Of a stretch of 64,000 nt of DNA, positions 50,198 through 60,883 are shown piece by piece. Position numbers and translations under genes: made by a program. The notes below the pieces were generated by a model. The model had not been told where the DNA came from. It saw only the letters and a program-made list of their open reading frames with translations, and made no database searches. Positions within the stretch are counted from its first letter, which is position 1, and every line of letters starts with the position of its first letter. The stretch spans positions 924,804 to 988,803 of the forward strand of contig NZ_FNIC01000001.1 in assembly GCF_900103935.1 (NCBI RefSeq), given 5' to 3'. The DNA comes from Nocardioides szechwanensis. Its GTDB lineage: Bacteria > Actinomycetota > Actinomycetes > Propionibacteriales > Nocardioidaceae.

Positions 50198-51253
50198 GTG
50201 GCCGTACGTGTCATCCAGTGGGCCACGGGAGGGGTGGGGCGGGCGGCGATCGAGGGCATCCTGCTGCACCCCGAGCTCGAGCTGGTGGGTTGCTACGTCC
50301 ACTCGGAGGCCAAGCACGGCGTCGACGTCGGCGAGATCATCGGGACCGGACCGGTCGGGGTGCTGGCCACCACCGACGTCGAGGAGATCCTCGCGCTGGA
50401 CGCCGACTGCGTCGTCTACACGCCGTTGGTCGGCGACGCCGGCGAGGTGACCGCCCTGCTGCGCTCGGGCAAGAACGTCGTCACGCCCGTGGGCTGGATC
50501 TACCCCGGCGAGCGGCAGCGCGCCCTGCTGGAGGAGGCCTGCCAGGCCGGGGGCGTCAGCATGCACGGCACCGGCGTCAACCCCGGCGGCGTACCCGACC
50601 TGCATCCGCTGATGTTCTCCTCGCTGACGTCGGGGGTCACCTACGTCCGCGGTGAGGAGTTCTCCGACATCCGGACCTACAACGCGCCCGACGTCGTGCG
50701 CCACGTCATGTGCTTCGGCGGCACCCCCGACGAGGCGCGGTCGGGGCCGATGCTGGAGCTGCTCTCGGCCGGCTTCGTGCGCTCGGTGCGGATGTGCCTC
50801 GACGTGCTCGGCTTCTCCCCCGACGCAGAGATCCGCTCCACCCTCGACCTCGCGGTCGCCACCCAGCCGATCGACTCCCCCATCGGCGTGATCGAGGAGG
50901 GCCGCGTCGCCGGGCAGCGCTTCGCGTGGGAGGCCGTGGTGCGCGACCAGGTCGTCGTACGCGCCGCCGTCACCTGGCTCATGGGCGAGGAGCACCTCGA
51001 GCCCGCCTGGGACTTCGGCCCCGAGGGCGAGCGCTTCGAGGTCGAGGTGCGCGGCGACCCGGACACCTTCGTCACCATCAAGGGCTGGCAGCCCGACACC
51101 GTCGCCGAGGGCCTCGTCCGCAACCCCGGGATCGTGGTCACGGCCATGCACTGCGTCAACTCGGTCCCCTACGTCGTCGCCGCTCCCCCGGGCGTCCGCA
51201 CCTACGTCGACCTGCCGCTCGTCGCCGGCCGCGCGCACCCCGACCTCGCCTAG
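50198..51253 (+). CDS. DapB-like NAD(P)-dependent dehydrogenase
   Basis: A 351-residue protein with the N-terminal nucleotide fold of dihydrodipicolinate reductase (VIQWATGGVGRAAIEGIL) and a C-terminal domain as in the 2,4-diaminopentanoate dehydrogenase-like group (HGTGVNPGGVPDL, GWQPDTVAEGLVRNPGIVVTAMHCVNSVPYV in pieces). It is longer than DapB (about 250 residues). In actinobacteria such genes are often among lipid or steroid degradation genes; the substrate is unknown. GTG start with AAGGAG 7 bases upstream. Confidence 0.85.
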   Translation: MAVRVIQWATGGVGRAAIEGILLHPELELVGCYVHSEAKHGVDVGEIIGTGPVGVLATTDVEEILALDADCVVYTPLVGDAGEVTALLRSGKNVVTPVGWIYPGERQRALLEEACQAGGVSMHGTGVNPGGVPDLHPLMFSSLTSGVTYVRGEEFSDIRTYNAPDVVRHVMCFGGTPDEARSGPMLELLSAGFVRSVRMCLDVLGFSPDAEIRSTLDLAVATQPIDSPIGVIEEGRVAGQRFAWEAVVRDQVVVRAAVTWLMGEEHLEPAWDFGPEGERFEVEVRGDPDTFVTIKGWQPDTVAEGLVRNPGIVVTAMHCVNSVPYVVAAPPGVRTYVDLPLVAGRAHPDLA

Positions 51254-51630
51254 CTGTGGACAGCTCCGGGAAAGTACGGAACGCAATCGACCTGTTCCGG
51301 CCCGATCCGGGTCGATAACGTTCCGTACTTTCCGGGCGGTGGGTGGTAGGTCGCCGCGCGGATCTGCTGGAAGTTGCGTCCGCCGCGGCGGAACGCGTGG
51401 GCGACGGCAGCGGGCAGGAGGTGCTCGTCCCAGGGTTCGGGGTCCCAGGCGCACGGCCTCACGTTGACCAGGTCGAGGGATGCCGCCTCGCTGCTGCCGT
51501 CGTACGACCAGGGGCCGGTGAGCCAGCCCCGGTGGAACGGACCGGCCGGGACGCGGGTCCAGACCTGGGCCCCGTCGGGTACCGCGGCGAACCGCTGCAG
51601 ACGGCGCGCAACGCGCTCGCCGTACGCCAC
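51250..51630 (-). CDS. Hypothetical protein, 3' end formed by an inverted repeat
   Basis: A 126-residue frame from GTG. VAYGERVARRLQRFAAVPDGAQVW and WLTGPWSYDGS...LVNVRPCAWDPEP have protein-like composition; the middle faintly recalls EVE/PUA-like domains, a weak impression only. An upstream in-frame extension to about 51690 lacks a good start, and a separate 27-residue frame (51708-51791) begins MDDLGVYRALSDP, so the 5' end may be frameshifted. The last 23 codons lie in the long inverted repeat at 51269-51333, and its stop overlaps the stop of the convergent gene. Confidence 0.45.
   Translation of the reverse strand: MAYGERVARRLQRFAAVPDGAQVWTRVPAGPFHRGWLTGPWSYDGSSEAASLDLVNVRPCAWDPEPWDEHLLPAAVAHAFRRGGRNFQQIRAATYHPPPGKYGTLSTRIGPEQVDCVPYFPGAVHS
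51269..51333. repeat. Long hairpin-forming inverted repeat
   Basis: 24-bp arms (51269-51292 and 51310-51333) with 22 of 24 positions pairing; the outer 15 bp (GGAAAGTACGGAACG against CGTTCCGTACTTTCC) are perfect. The loop is 17 bases. It lies just past the DapB-like stop. No T-run follows, but the predicted stem is far stronger than ordinary terminators here, and it also overlaps the end of the opposite-strand frame. Confidence 0.85.
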
Positions 51631-51837
51631 CTCGGTTTCGGCGAGTGCCTCCTCGAGGCTGCGTGGTGCGCGGCCGAGTCGGCCCCCGACGCCACAGACA
51701 CCAAGACTCAGCGCGCGGTCGACTCCGCGGTCATGGTCGACGTCGCCGCGTCGGGATCGGAGAGGGCGCGGTAGACGCCTAGGTCGTCCATGACTCGACC
51801 TTACGAGCCTGTGGATGCGGCGCCGCGTGACAGAAAC

Positions 51838-51851
51838 TAGAACCTGTTATA
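51838..51851. promoter_or_regulatory. KstR-type operator (steroid/cholesterol catabolism regulon)
   Basis: TAGAACCTGTTATA matches the KstR consensus TnnAACnnGTTnnA at every fixed base. It lies 11-24 bases upstream of the steroid-isomerase-like GTG, over the promoter region. In mycobacteria and rhodococci KstR represses cholesterol-degradation genes, so steroid-inducible control is a strong inference. Confidence 0.75.
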
Positions 51852-51861
51852 GACATGCCCT

Positions 51862-52239
51862 GTGGTCGCCTCCAACGAAGACATCCGTACGACGGTCCAG
51901 CGCTACCTCGACCTCGTGGCAGGGGGGACGGCCGCGGAGATCGTGGCCCTCTACGCGCCCGACGCGAAGCTCGAGGACCCGGTCGGCAGTGACGTCCTGG
52001 TGGGTCACGACGCGATCCGCGCCTTCTACGAGAGCTTCGAGGCGCTGAAGAAGAAGACCAACCTGGTCACCCTGCGCACGTGCGCCGGCCACGCGGCCTT
52101 CCACTTCGAGATCGTCACCGAGGCCGGTGACATGAAGTACCGGATGGCGCCGCTCGAGGTGATGACCTTCGGAGACGACGGCCTGATCACGAGCATGCGT
52201 GCGTTCTGGTCCGACCAGGACCTCGTCGTCGAGGCGTGA
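51862..52239 (+). CDS. SnoaL/NTF2-like protein, probable steroid delta-isomerase
   Basis: A 125-residue cone-fold protein. RYLDLVAGGTAAEIVALYAPDAKLEDPVG corresponds to the ketosteroid-isomerase start, with Tyr and the general-base Asp at the usual spacing; MRAFWSDQDLVV is the C-terminal strand. Delta-5-3-ketosteroid isomerase moves the double bond in early steroid breakdown. The KstR-type site immediately upstream supports this assignment over a generic NTF2 role. Start GTG; the stop overlaps the next gene start by 4 bases. Confidence 0.8.
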   Translation: MVASNEDIRTTVQRYLDLVAGGTAAEIVALYAPDAKLEDPVGSDVLVGHDAIRAFYESFEALKKKTNLVTLRTCAGHAAFHFEIVTEAGDMKYRMAPLEVMTFGDDGLITSMRAFWSDQDLVVEA

Positions 52240-52940
52240 GCGCCGCCGACGTCCGGCCCCTCACCGCCGACGACCTCGATTGGGTCGTCGAGGTCACCCG
52301 CCAGCGTCGTGAGCGGCTGGTCACGCACGCACCGCGCTTCTGGCGTCCGGCGGCCGACGCCACCGAGCGGCACCGGGCGTTCCTGGCGCACATGGTCGCC
52401 GACGAGGACACTCTGACGCTGCGGACCGAGCACGGCTACCTGATCGCGGTCGAGCGGGCCGGGCGGCTCGTGGTCGACGACATGGTGGTCGACCCGCCGG
52501 AGCACTGGGCGACCGAGGGGCTCCGCCTGCTGGAGCGGGCCGGCTCCACGGGGCGGCTCCGGTTCGTCGTACCGGCTGCCGAGCGTGAGCGGATGGACGC
52601 CGCCCTCGACCTCGGGCTCGAGCCGGCCGAGGTGTGGTGGCACCGCGACCTCGAGCCGCCGACCGGTCTCAACGTCGTGTCCGAGGACCCCTCGATGTCG
52701 GTCGACGGAGCCGCCGGACAGCTGGTGCCGGCGCCACCCGTCTACGACCCCGGCGGGCCGGTCCTGCTCGTCACCTCGGTCGAGTCGGCCGACGCCCTCA
52801 CCCGCATCCAGCAGTCCGCCGCCCGGCGGGGCGCGACCGTGGCGGTGGTGACCCAGGACCCCGCCGACACCGCGACCGCGGCACTGCTCGCGGACTCCGG
52901 GTTCGTCGTGACGACGTACTTCTTCGCCGCGCCCGCCTGA
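52236..52940 (+). CDS. GNAT-like acyltransferase-fold protein
   Basis: A 234-residue protein. Residues 1-145 have the shape of a GNAT domain (ADVRPLTADDLDWVVEVTRQRRERL; AERERMDAALDLGLEPAEVWWHRDL), although the acetyl-CoA loop R/Q-x-x-G-x-G/A is not clear. Residues 146-234 add a separate alpha/beta region (GGPVLLVTSVESADALTRI... VTTYFFA). Function unknown. Translationally coupled to the isomerase-like gene, so it may share KstR control. Confidence 0.65.
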   Translation: MSAADVRPLTADDLDWVVEVTRQRRERLVTHAPRFWRPAADATERHRAFLAHMVADEDTLTLRTEHGYLIAVERAGRLVVDDMVVDPPEHWATEGLRLLERAGSTGRLRFVVPAAERERMDAALDLGLEPAEVWWHRDLEPPTGLNVVSEDPSMSVDGAAGQLVPAPPVYDPGGPVLLVTSVESADALTRIQQSAARRGATVAVVTQDPADTATAALLADSGFVVTTYFFAAPA

Positions 52941-52952
52941 GCGAGAACCCGG

Positions 52953-53132
52953 TCAGTCGGGCGTCTGCGTCGAGTCGTGCCGGGTCTCCTCGGGGGCGTT
53001 GGTGCGCTCGTCGGACTCCGCGAGGATCGCCTCGGCCTGCGCGTGCGGGTCGTCGCTGCCCGCCTCCAGCTCCTCGGGGAGCAGCTCGGCGCGGGTGTCG
53101 ATGCGGGACTCTTCTGCGGACGGCTCACTCAT
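52953..53132 (-). CDS. Small acidic protein, 59 residues
   Basis: An ATG opens MSEPSAEESRIDTRAELLPEELEAG and a later AEAILAESDERTN stretch; the protein is strongly acidic and probably disordered or helical. Similar short ILAESDERT-type proteins occur in actinobacteria without a known role. It follows the alpha/beta hydrolase gene by 10 bases on the same strand. Confidence 0.6.
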   Translation of the reverse strand: MSEPSAEESRIDTRAELLPEELEAGSDDPHAQAEAILAESDERTNAPEETRHDSTQTPD

Positions 53133-53142
53133 GGGGCGAAAC

Positions 53143-53823
53143 CTACTCGGCCCCACCAGGACCCGGCCCGTCGAGCCGCCGCAGCAGCTCGCCGATCTCC
53201 GCCGAGGTCACCCCGCCGTCGAGCGCCTCGCGCAGGTGGGTCTCGAGGGCGCCCAGCGCACGGCTGTGCCCGTCCCGGGTGGGGACGTCTTCCTCCCCGA
53301 GCACGTGACCGCGCACCAGGCGGGCCACGTCCTGCGCCCCGCTCGCGGTGAGCACCGGCACGGCGACCTCGGCGAGCCGGTCACGTACGTCGTACGCGGC
53401 CGGGCCTCCTTCCGGCGCCGCATCCGGCGCACACGCGTCGGTGTCGACCAGGACGGCGTCACGCACGCGGCCCGGCGCGTCGAGCATGAGCTGGAGGCCG
53501 ACCGCACCGCCCACACCGATCCCCGCGTAGGAGAACGAGCCACCCACCTCGTCGCGGTGCAGGAGGATCTCGTCGACCACCTCCAGCACGGCGGCAGCGA
53601 GCTCGGCGAGGGTGTACGGCCCCTCCGGAAGCGACCGGTTGTGCCCGTGCCCCGGCAGGTCCCATGCGACCACGTCGAACGCGTCGGTCAGTCCCCCGGC
53701 GGTCGCCGCCCACGCGGCCGTGCCCGCCGAGCCCAGCGGCGGGCCCAGCACCAGCAGCGGCAGCTCGGCGCGGCGCTGCGCACCGGTCAGCCGGACGGCG
53801 GTGACAGCAAAGTTCTGGGACAC
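53143..53823 (-). CDS. Alpha/beta hydrolase-fold protein lacking the nucleophile serine
   Basis: A 226-residue protein shaped like 3-oxoadipate enol-lactonase/PcaD: LPLLVLGPPLGSAGTAAW oxyanion loop, VVAWDLPGHGHN, then YAGIGVGGAVGLQLML where the nucleophile elbow GxSxG is expected, and VLTASGAQDVARLV near the acid position. The elbow reads G-I-G-V-G-G, so the serine is replaced by glycine. The cap region is short. It may be a non-catalytic homologue or use another residue. GTG start. Confidence 0.75.
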   Translation of the reverse strand: MSQNFAVTAVRLTGAQRRAELPLLVLGPPLGSAGTAAWAATAGGLTDAFDVVAWDLPGHGHNRSLPEGPYTLAELAAAVLEVVDEILLHRDEVGGSFSYAGIGVGGAVGLQLMLDAPGRVRDAVLVDTDACAPDAAPEGGPAAYDVRDRLAEVAVPVLTASGAQDVARLVRGHVLGEEDVPTRDGHSRALGALETHLREALDGGVTSAEIGELLRRLDGPGPGGAE

Positions 53824-53988
53824 GCGGTGACCGTACGACGGGACGTGTCCGGTCCTACCCCGGAGGGGTGATTTCGCCGGTCAATCGCCTCCGCTGCGGC
53901 GTCCCTCTGACAGGATGGGAGGCCAAGCGGTATCCAGAGCCGCGCTCGCCGTACCCCTGGTAACGCCCAGGACCCCGAGAGGTGCAGC

Positions 53989-56916
<2,928 letters not shown>

Positions 56917-56928
56917 GAGCCTGGCCCG

Positions 56929-56948
56929 ACACGCCACACTGGGCGTGT
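56929..56948 (+). terminator. Hairpin terminator-like element after the histidine kinase
   Basis: ACACGCC-ACACTG-GGCGTGT, 7-bp stem with a 6-base loop, extended by GGCC/GGCC with a small bulge. It lies 13 bases past the kinase stop and 64 before the acidic peptide gene, so it separates the two transcription units. No T-tract, as is common in high-GC actinobacteria. Confidence 0.6.
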
Positions 56949-57011
56949 GGCCCGCGACTACGGCGGGTACCGCACCAGGGATCGCACAGCCACACCTACA
57001 CAGGAGGACCA

Positions 57012-57194
57012 ATGACGACCACCCCTGAAGAGCCTCTCGGCGACGACGACATGACCACCGCCCCCGCCGGCGACCCGACTCCGCCGGGAGATGCCGACGG
57101 CACCGACTCCGACGGCACCGACGGCGACGCGACCGACACCACCGACGGCGACGCCAGCGACGCCACGGACACCACGGACGGCGACGCGTCCTGA
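57012..57194 (+). CDS. Acidic repeat peptide, candidate modified-peptide precursor
   Basis: A 60-residue Asp/Thr/Gly/Pro-rich peptide starting at an ATG with AGGAGG 4-9 bases upstream. The C-terminus is two tandem copies of DATDTTDGDAS (residues 39-49 and 50-60). The two DNA copies (57126-57158, 57159-57191) differ at six bases, and every change is synonymous, including an AGC/TCC serine switch; this argues for selection on the protein. It lies 2 nt before the JmjC-cupin gene. It could be a substrate peptide, a metal chaperone tail or an acidic linker protein; no known family recognised. Confidence 0.7.
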   Translation: MTTTPEEPLGDDDMTTAPAGDPTPPGDADGTDSDGTDGDATDTTDGDASDATDTTDGDAS

Positions 57195-57196
57195 CC

Positions 57197-58327
57197 GTGC
57201 CCGGCTCCGCGCTCGACCTGCTCACCGGTGACGCCCAGACCTTCGTCTCGAAGGTCTGGGCGTCCCGGGTGCACCTGCACCGCACCGATCCCGAGCGGTT
57301 GGTCGACCTGCTCTCGCTCGACGACGCCGACGCGCTGCTGACCTCGTCGGCGATCCGTACGCCGTCGGTCCGCGTCGCCCGTGACGGCGCCGTGCTGCCG
57401 GAGTCGGCCTACACCCGCGGCGCCACCCTGGCGGGCAAGCCGCTGACCGGGCTGGTCGACGCCCGCAAGGCGCTCGCGCTGTTCGACGAGGGCGCCACGA
57501 TCGTCTTCCAGGGTCTCCACCGCTACTGGCCGCCCCTGACCCGCCTGGTCGCCGAGCTCGAGCTGGAGCTGGGCCATCCGTGCCAGGCCAACGCCTACCT
57601 CACCCCGCGGGGGGCCCAGGGCTTCGCCGTGCACTCCGACTCCCACGACGTCTTCGTCTTCCAGACCGCCGGCTCCAAGCTCTGGGAGGTGCATGGCGCC
57701 GACGGTGCCGAGGACGTGCTGCTCGAGCCCGGCCTCTCCATGTACCTGCCGACCGGCACTCCTCATGCCGCGCGGGCGCAGGAGACCGTGTCGCTCCACG
57801 TGACCATCGGGATCAACCAGCTCACCTGGCGCGGACTGGTCGAGCGCACCGTGGCCGACGTGCTCGCCGGGGTCCCCGACGAGCACCTCCCGGCCGGCTA
57901 CCTCGACGACCCCGCGGCTCTGGCCGAGCAGCTGGAGCGCCGCGTCGGACTCCTGGCCGACCAGCTCCGCGACCTCGACGCCACCGCCGCGGTCACCACG
58001 GAGGTACGCCGCTTCCTCACGACCCGCCCGCCGCGACTCGCCGGCGGGCTACGCGACGTGCTCGCCGCCGGCGACCTCGACGACACCACCCGCCTGCGCC
58101 GCCGCGCCGGCCACCCGTGCGTGTTGGTCGCCCGCGGCGACCGGATCGACGTACTGCTGGGCGACCGGACGCTCGACGTCCCCGGCTGGCTGGCCCCCGC
58201 CCTCGAGGAGCTGCGGTCGCGCCGCGTGCTGTGCCCGGCCGCCCTCGCGGACCACCTCGACCCGCTGAGCCGGCTGGTGCTCTGCCGCCGGCTGGTGCGT
58301 GAGGGCCTCCTCGAGATCGTGTCGTGA
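57197..58327 (+). CDS. JmjC/cupin-4 family 2-oxoglutarate Fe(II) dioxygenase
   Basis: A 376-residue protein of the cupin_4/ribosomal-oxygenase type. The Fe(II) triad is H146-x-D148 (VHSDSHDVFVFQ) and H190 (GTPHAAR), separated as in NO66/YcfD; SKLWEVH follows. Such enzymes hydroxylate residues in ribosomal proteins or peptides using 2-oxoglutarate and O2. The C-terminal winged-helix-like part is present. GTG start only 2 nt after the acidic peptide stop implies translational coupling. Confidence 0.85.
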   Translation: MPGSALDLLTGDAQTFVSKVWASRVHLHRTDPERLVDLLSLDDADALLTSSAIRTPSVRVARDGAVLPESAYTRGATLAGKPLTGLVDARKALALFDEGATIVFQGLHRYWPPLTRLVAELELELGHPCQANAYLTPRGAQGFAVHSDSHDVFVFQTAGSKLWEVHGADGAEDVLLEPGLSMYLPTGTPHAARAQETVSLHVTIGINQLTWRGLVERTVADVLAGVPDEHLPAGYLDDPAALAEQLERRVGLLADQLRDLDATAAVTTEVRRFLTTRPPRLAGGLRDVLAAGDLDDTTRLRRRAGHPCVLVARGDRIDVLLGDRTLDVPGWLAPALEELRSRRVLCPAALADHLDPLSRLVLCRRLVREGLLEIVS

Positions 58328-59229
58328 CCTCCCGCGACCCGGCCTTCCGGTGCGCGGGCGCCAGTGCGCTGCGCGACGACCCGCTGGCCGGCACCGCCTC
58401 CACGGTGCGCGCGTTCCTGCTGGTCGAGCACACCGGCTCCTGGGGGTCCTCCGCGCTGCGCGACGCGCGGCTCCCCGACGGGCTGGGGCCGGCGCTGGTC
58501 CGCCTCGCCGCCGCTGCGAAGGTCCGTCCTCTGCTCGTACGACGGCCCGACCGGCGCCGGCACCAGGACGGCCTGCGGGTCTTCGCGGCCTGGGCCCACC
58601 CGGCGCGGCCCTGGCTCGAGAGCACCGTGCTCGCCGACCCCCACACATTGCTCGACCTCGACCTCGCGGCGTTGGGAGCCGGGCGCTCCCCCGGCCTCAC
58701 GCCGTACGACGGCACCCTGCTGTGCGTGTGCACCCACGGCCGCCACGACGCCTGCTGCGCCGAGCGCGGCCGTCCGGTCGCGGCGGCCCTGGCCCGGGCC
58801 TACCCCGAGGAGACCTGGGAGGTCTCCCACATCGGCGGCGACCGGTTCGCGGGCAACGCGCTCGTCCTGCCTGACGGCCTCTACTACGGGCGGCTGGACG
58901 CCGTGTCGGCGCTCGGCGTCGCTCGCGGCCACGCCGCCGGCGAGCTCGACCTCGACCACCTGCGCGGCCGCTCGGGCTTCGCGATGCCGGTGCAGGCCGC
59001 CGAGCTGGCACTGCGCCGGCAGCTGGCCGAGACCCGCAACGACGCGGTGCGCCTGGTGTCGCGGGCCGTCGACGGCGACGTGACGGTGGTGGTCTTCGCC
59101 GTGGCCGCCGCCGAGTGGGAGGTCACCGTGCACACCACCCTCGGCGACGACCTGGTGCAGCTGACCTGCCAGGCGATCCGCGACAACCCGGTCCCCCACC
59201 ACGAGGTGACCGGCATCCGGCGCCGGTGA
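58324..59229 (+). CDS. Sucrase/ferredoxin-like [2Fe-2S] protein
   Basis: A 301-residue protein of the Suc_Fer-like family: thioredoxin-fold ferredoxin with LLCVCTHGRHDACCAERG (cysteines from about residue 136) and HIGGDRFAGNALVLP (His/Asp, about 165-179). Members bind a [2Fe-2S] cluster and probably transfer electrons. GTG start overlaps the cupin stop by 4 bases, so the three genes form one coupled unit, and electron supply to the Fe(II) enzyme is a natural inference. Confidence 0.88.
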   Translation: MTSRDPAFRCAGASALRDDPLAGTASTVRAFLLVEHTGSWGSSALRDARLPDGLGPALVRLAAAAKVRPLLVRRPDRRRHQDGLRVFAAWAHPARPWLESTVLADPHTLLDLDLAALGAGRSPGLTPYDGTLLCVCTHGRHDACCAERGRPVAAALARAYPEETWEVSHIGGDRFAGNALVLPDGLYYGRLDAVSALGVARGHAAGELDLDHLRGRSGFAMPVQAAELALRRQLAETRNDAVRLVSRAVDGDVTVVVFAVAAAEWEVTVHTTLGDDLVQLTCQAIRDNPVPHHEVTGIRRR

Positions 59230-59244
59230 GTCAGATCGTCTGAC

Positions 59245-60846
59245 TCAGAACCGGTCGGCGCGGCGCAGGGAGCGCGGGCGGCCGTCGGGGTCGTGCATGA
59301 GCAGGTAGGGCACGAGCGCCAGGCCCCGGGCGATCCGGCCCATCTCGGGTGCCTCGAGCCGGCGCAGGCGCCCCTGGGGCTTGGGCCCGACCTGCCCGCC
59401 GTCGTACCAGCCGTCGAGGGTGGCCGCGCTCCGCTCGAACGCGGCGTACATGTCGACCGGGTCGACGCAGTCGTCCATCGCGGCGTCGTCGGCGCGGTCG
59501 AGGTGCTCGCGGGCGAGGCGGAGCCGCAGGTTGCGGGCGTAGGCGTGCGGGTCGTCGGGGTCGGTGTCGACGACAACCGCGGACAGCTCCGAGTCATGGG
59601 TCCAGGACCGGCGGTTGAAGTTGTCGGAGCCGACCGTGGCCCAGGTGTCGTCGATGAGGCAGCACTTGGCGTGCACGTAGATCGGGGTGCCCGCCCGGTT
59701 CTCGATGCCGTACGCCGCAACGCGGTCCGGCGCCACCTCCATCATCTCCAGCATCGCGCGGCGGCGCCCGAGCAGCTCGGGCACCCGGGAGGCGCCGTCG
59801 AGGTCCGGGTGGAGCGGGAGGACCGCCAGCACGTGGAGGTCCTGGTGCTCCTTGAGCGCCTGGACGAACGCGTTGCCGATGTGGTGGCCCCAGAGGTACT
59901 GGTCCTCGATGTAGACCAGCCGCCGCGCCTGCTTCAGCGCCTTGGTGTAGCCACGCGCGACGCTGCGCTCGCCTCCCTGGGCGAACGGGTAGTCGCGGTT
60001 GAGCCGGAGGTCGGGGTAGGTGCGCAGCAGCTGGACGATGTGGGTGCCGTTTTCGACCGGCGGCGGAGGCGGTGCCTGCTCGGGCAGCGGGTCGGGACTG
60101 AGGTCCAGGCCGAGGATGCGGTCGCGGACCCAGAAGAACGGGCTGCGGCTCAGCGGGGTGGGGTCCTCCCACCGCTCGCGGAAGACGGTCTCCACGTCGT
60201 GCACCGCGGGCCCGCTGATCGCGGCCTGGATGTCGTGCCAGGGCGGGGTCTCGCCGTACTCGTCGGCCATGGTGTCGAGCGCCTGCGGGTCGCCGTGGTG
60301 GTCGGCGTCGTCGCGGCGGGAGTGGCACAGGTCGATCCCACCGACGTACGCCACGTCTCGGGTGGGGTCGTCGCGGTGGCGGATGACCAGCAGCTTCTGG
60401 TGGTGCGAGCCGCCATGGCGCACCCGCATGTCGAGCAGCGCCTCGGCGCCGCGCTTCTGTAGGTGCTCGCCGAGGCGGAGGTTCTCGCCGGCGGTGAAGC
60501 CGAACAGGTTGCTGTGCGAGCGCCACACCAGGCCGCGGACGTCGACGCCGCGCTCGTCGGCGCGGCCGAGCACCTCCGCGACCTCGCTGCCGGGCTCGCC
60601 GGTCAGGCGCTCGTCGGCGTCGCCCTGCCAGTCGGTGAAGAACACCAGGTCGCCCTCGACCGTGGCCTCGAGGCGCTCGAAGAGCTCGGCGAAGTACGTC
60701 GCTCCGTGCACGAGCGGGCGGACCAGGTTGCCCTGCGACCACGCCTGCTCACCGGGGTGCTGGGCGTCGAGCCGGGTACTGGCGTTTCCGCGCTCGGACT
60801 TGCTGAGCAACCAGTCCGGCGGCCGGGGGATCCTCGAGCTCGCCAC
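59245..60846 (-). CDS. Phospholipase D-like protein
   Basis: A 533-residue PLD-superfamily protein with two catalytic HKD regions. The first reads GGSHHQKLLVIRHRD (about residues 145-159), where the Asp of HxKxxxxD is replaced by Arg. The second is canonical, VHAKCCLIDD (about residue 386). It has no signal peptide. It could hydrolyse or transfer phospholipid headgroups, or be a cardiolipin synthase relative. GTG 60846 is chosen from the family start; the divergent YbdK gene begins 37 bases away. Confidence 0.88.
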   Translation of the reverse strand: MASSRIPRPPDWLLSKSERGNASTRLDAQHPGEQAWSQGNLVRPLVHGATYFAELFERLEATVEGDLVFFTDWQGDADERLTGEPGSEVAEVLGRADERGVDVRGLVWRSHSNLFGFTAGENLRLGEHLQKRGAEALLDMRVRHGGSHHQKLLVIRHRDDPTRDVAYVGGIDLCHSRRDDADHHGDPQALDTMADEYGETPPWHDIQAAISGPAVHDVETVFRERWEDPTPLSRSPFFWVRDRILGLDLSPDPLPEQAPPPPPVENGTHIVQLLRTYPDLRLNRDYPFAQGGERSVARGYTKALKQARRLVYIEDQYLWGHHIGNAFVQALKEHQDLHVLAVLPLHPDLDGASRVPELLGRRRAMLEMMEVAPDRVAAYGIENRAGTPIYVHAKCCLIDDTWATVGSDNFNRRSWTHDSELSAVVVDTDPDDPHAYARNLRLRLAREHLDRADDAAMDDCVDPVDMYAAFERSAATLDGWYDGGQVGPKPQGRLRRLEAPEMGRIARGLALVPYLLMHDPDGRPRSLRRADRF

Positions 60847-60883
60847 CGGGACACCATGCCACGCCCGATGGGTACCGGCACGC

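Noticed and set aside
57012..57194. Lanthipeptide or other known RiPP precursor
   Set aside because: No Cys, no known leader motif and no LanM/LanB, YcaO or radical SAM gene beside it; only an oxygenase-based system remains plausible.
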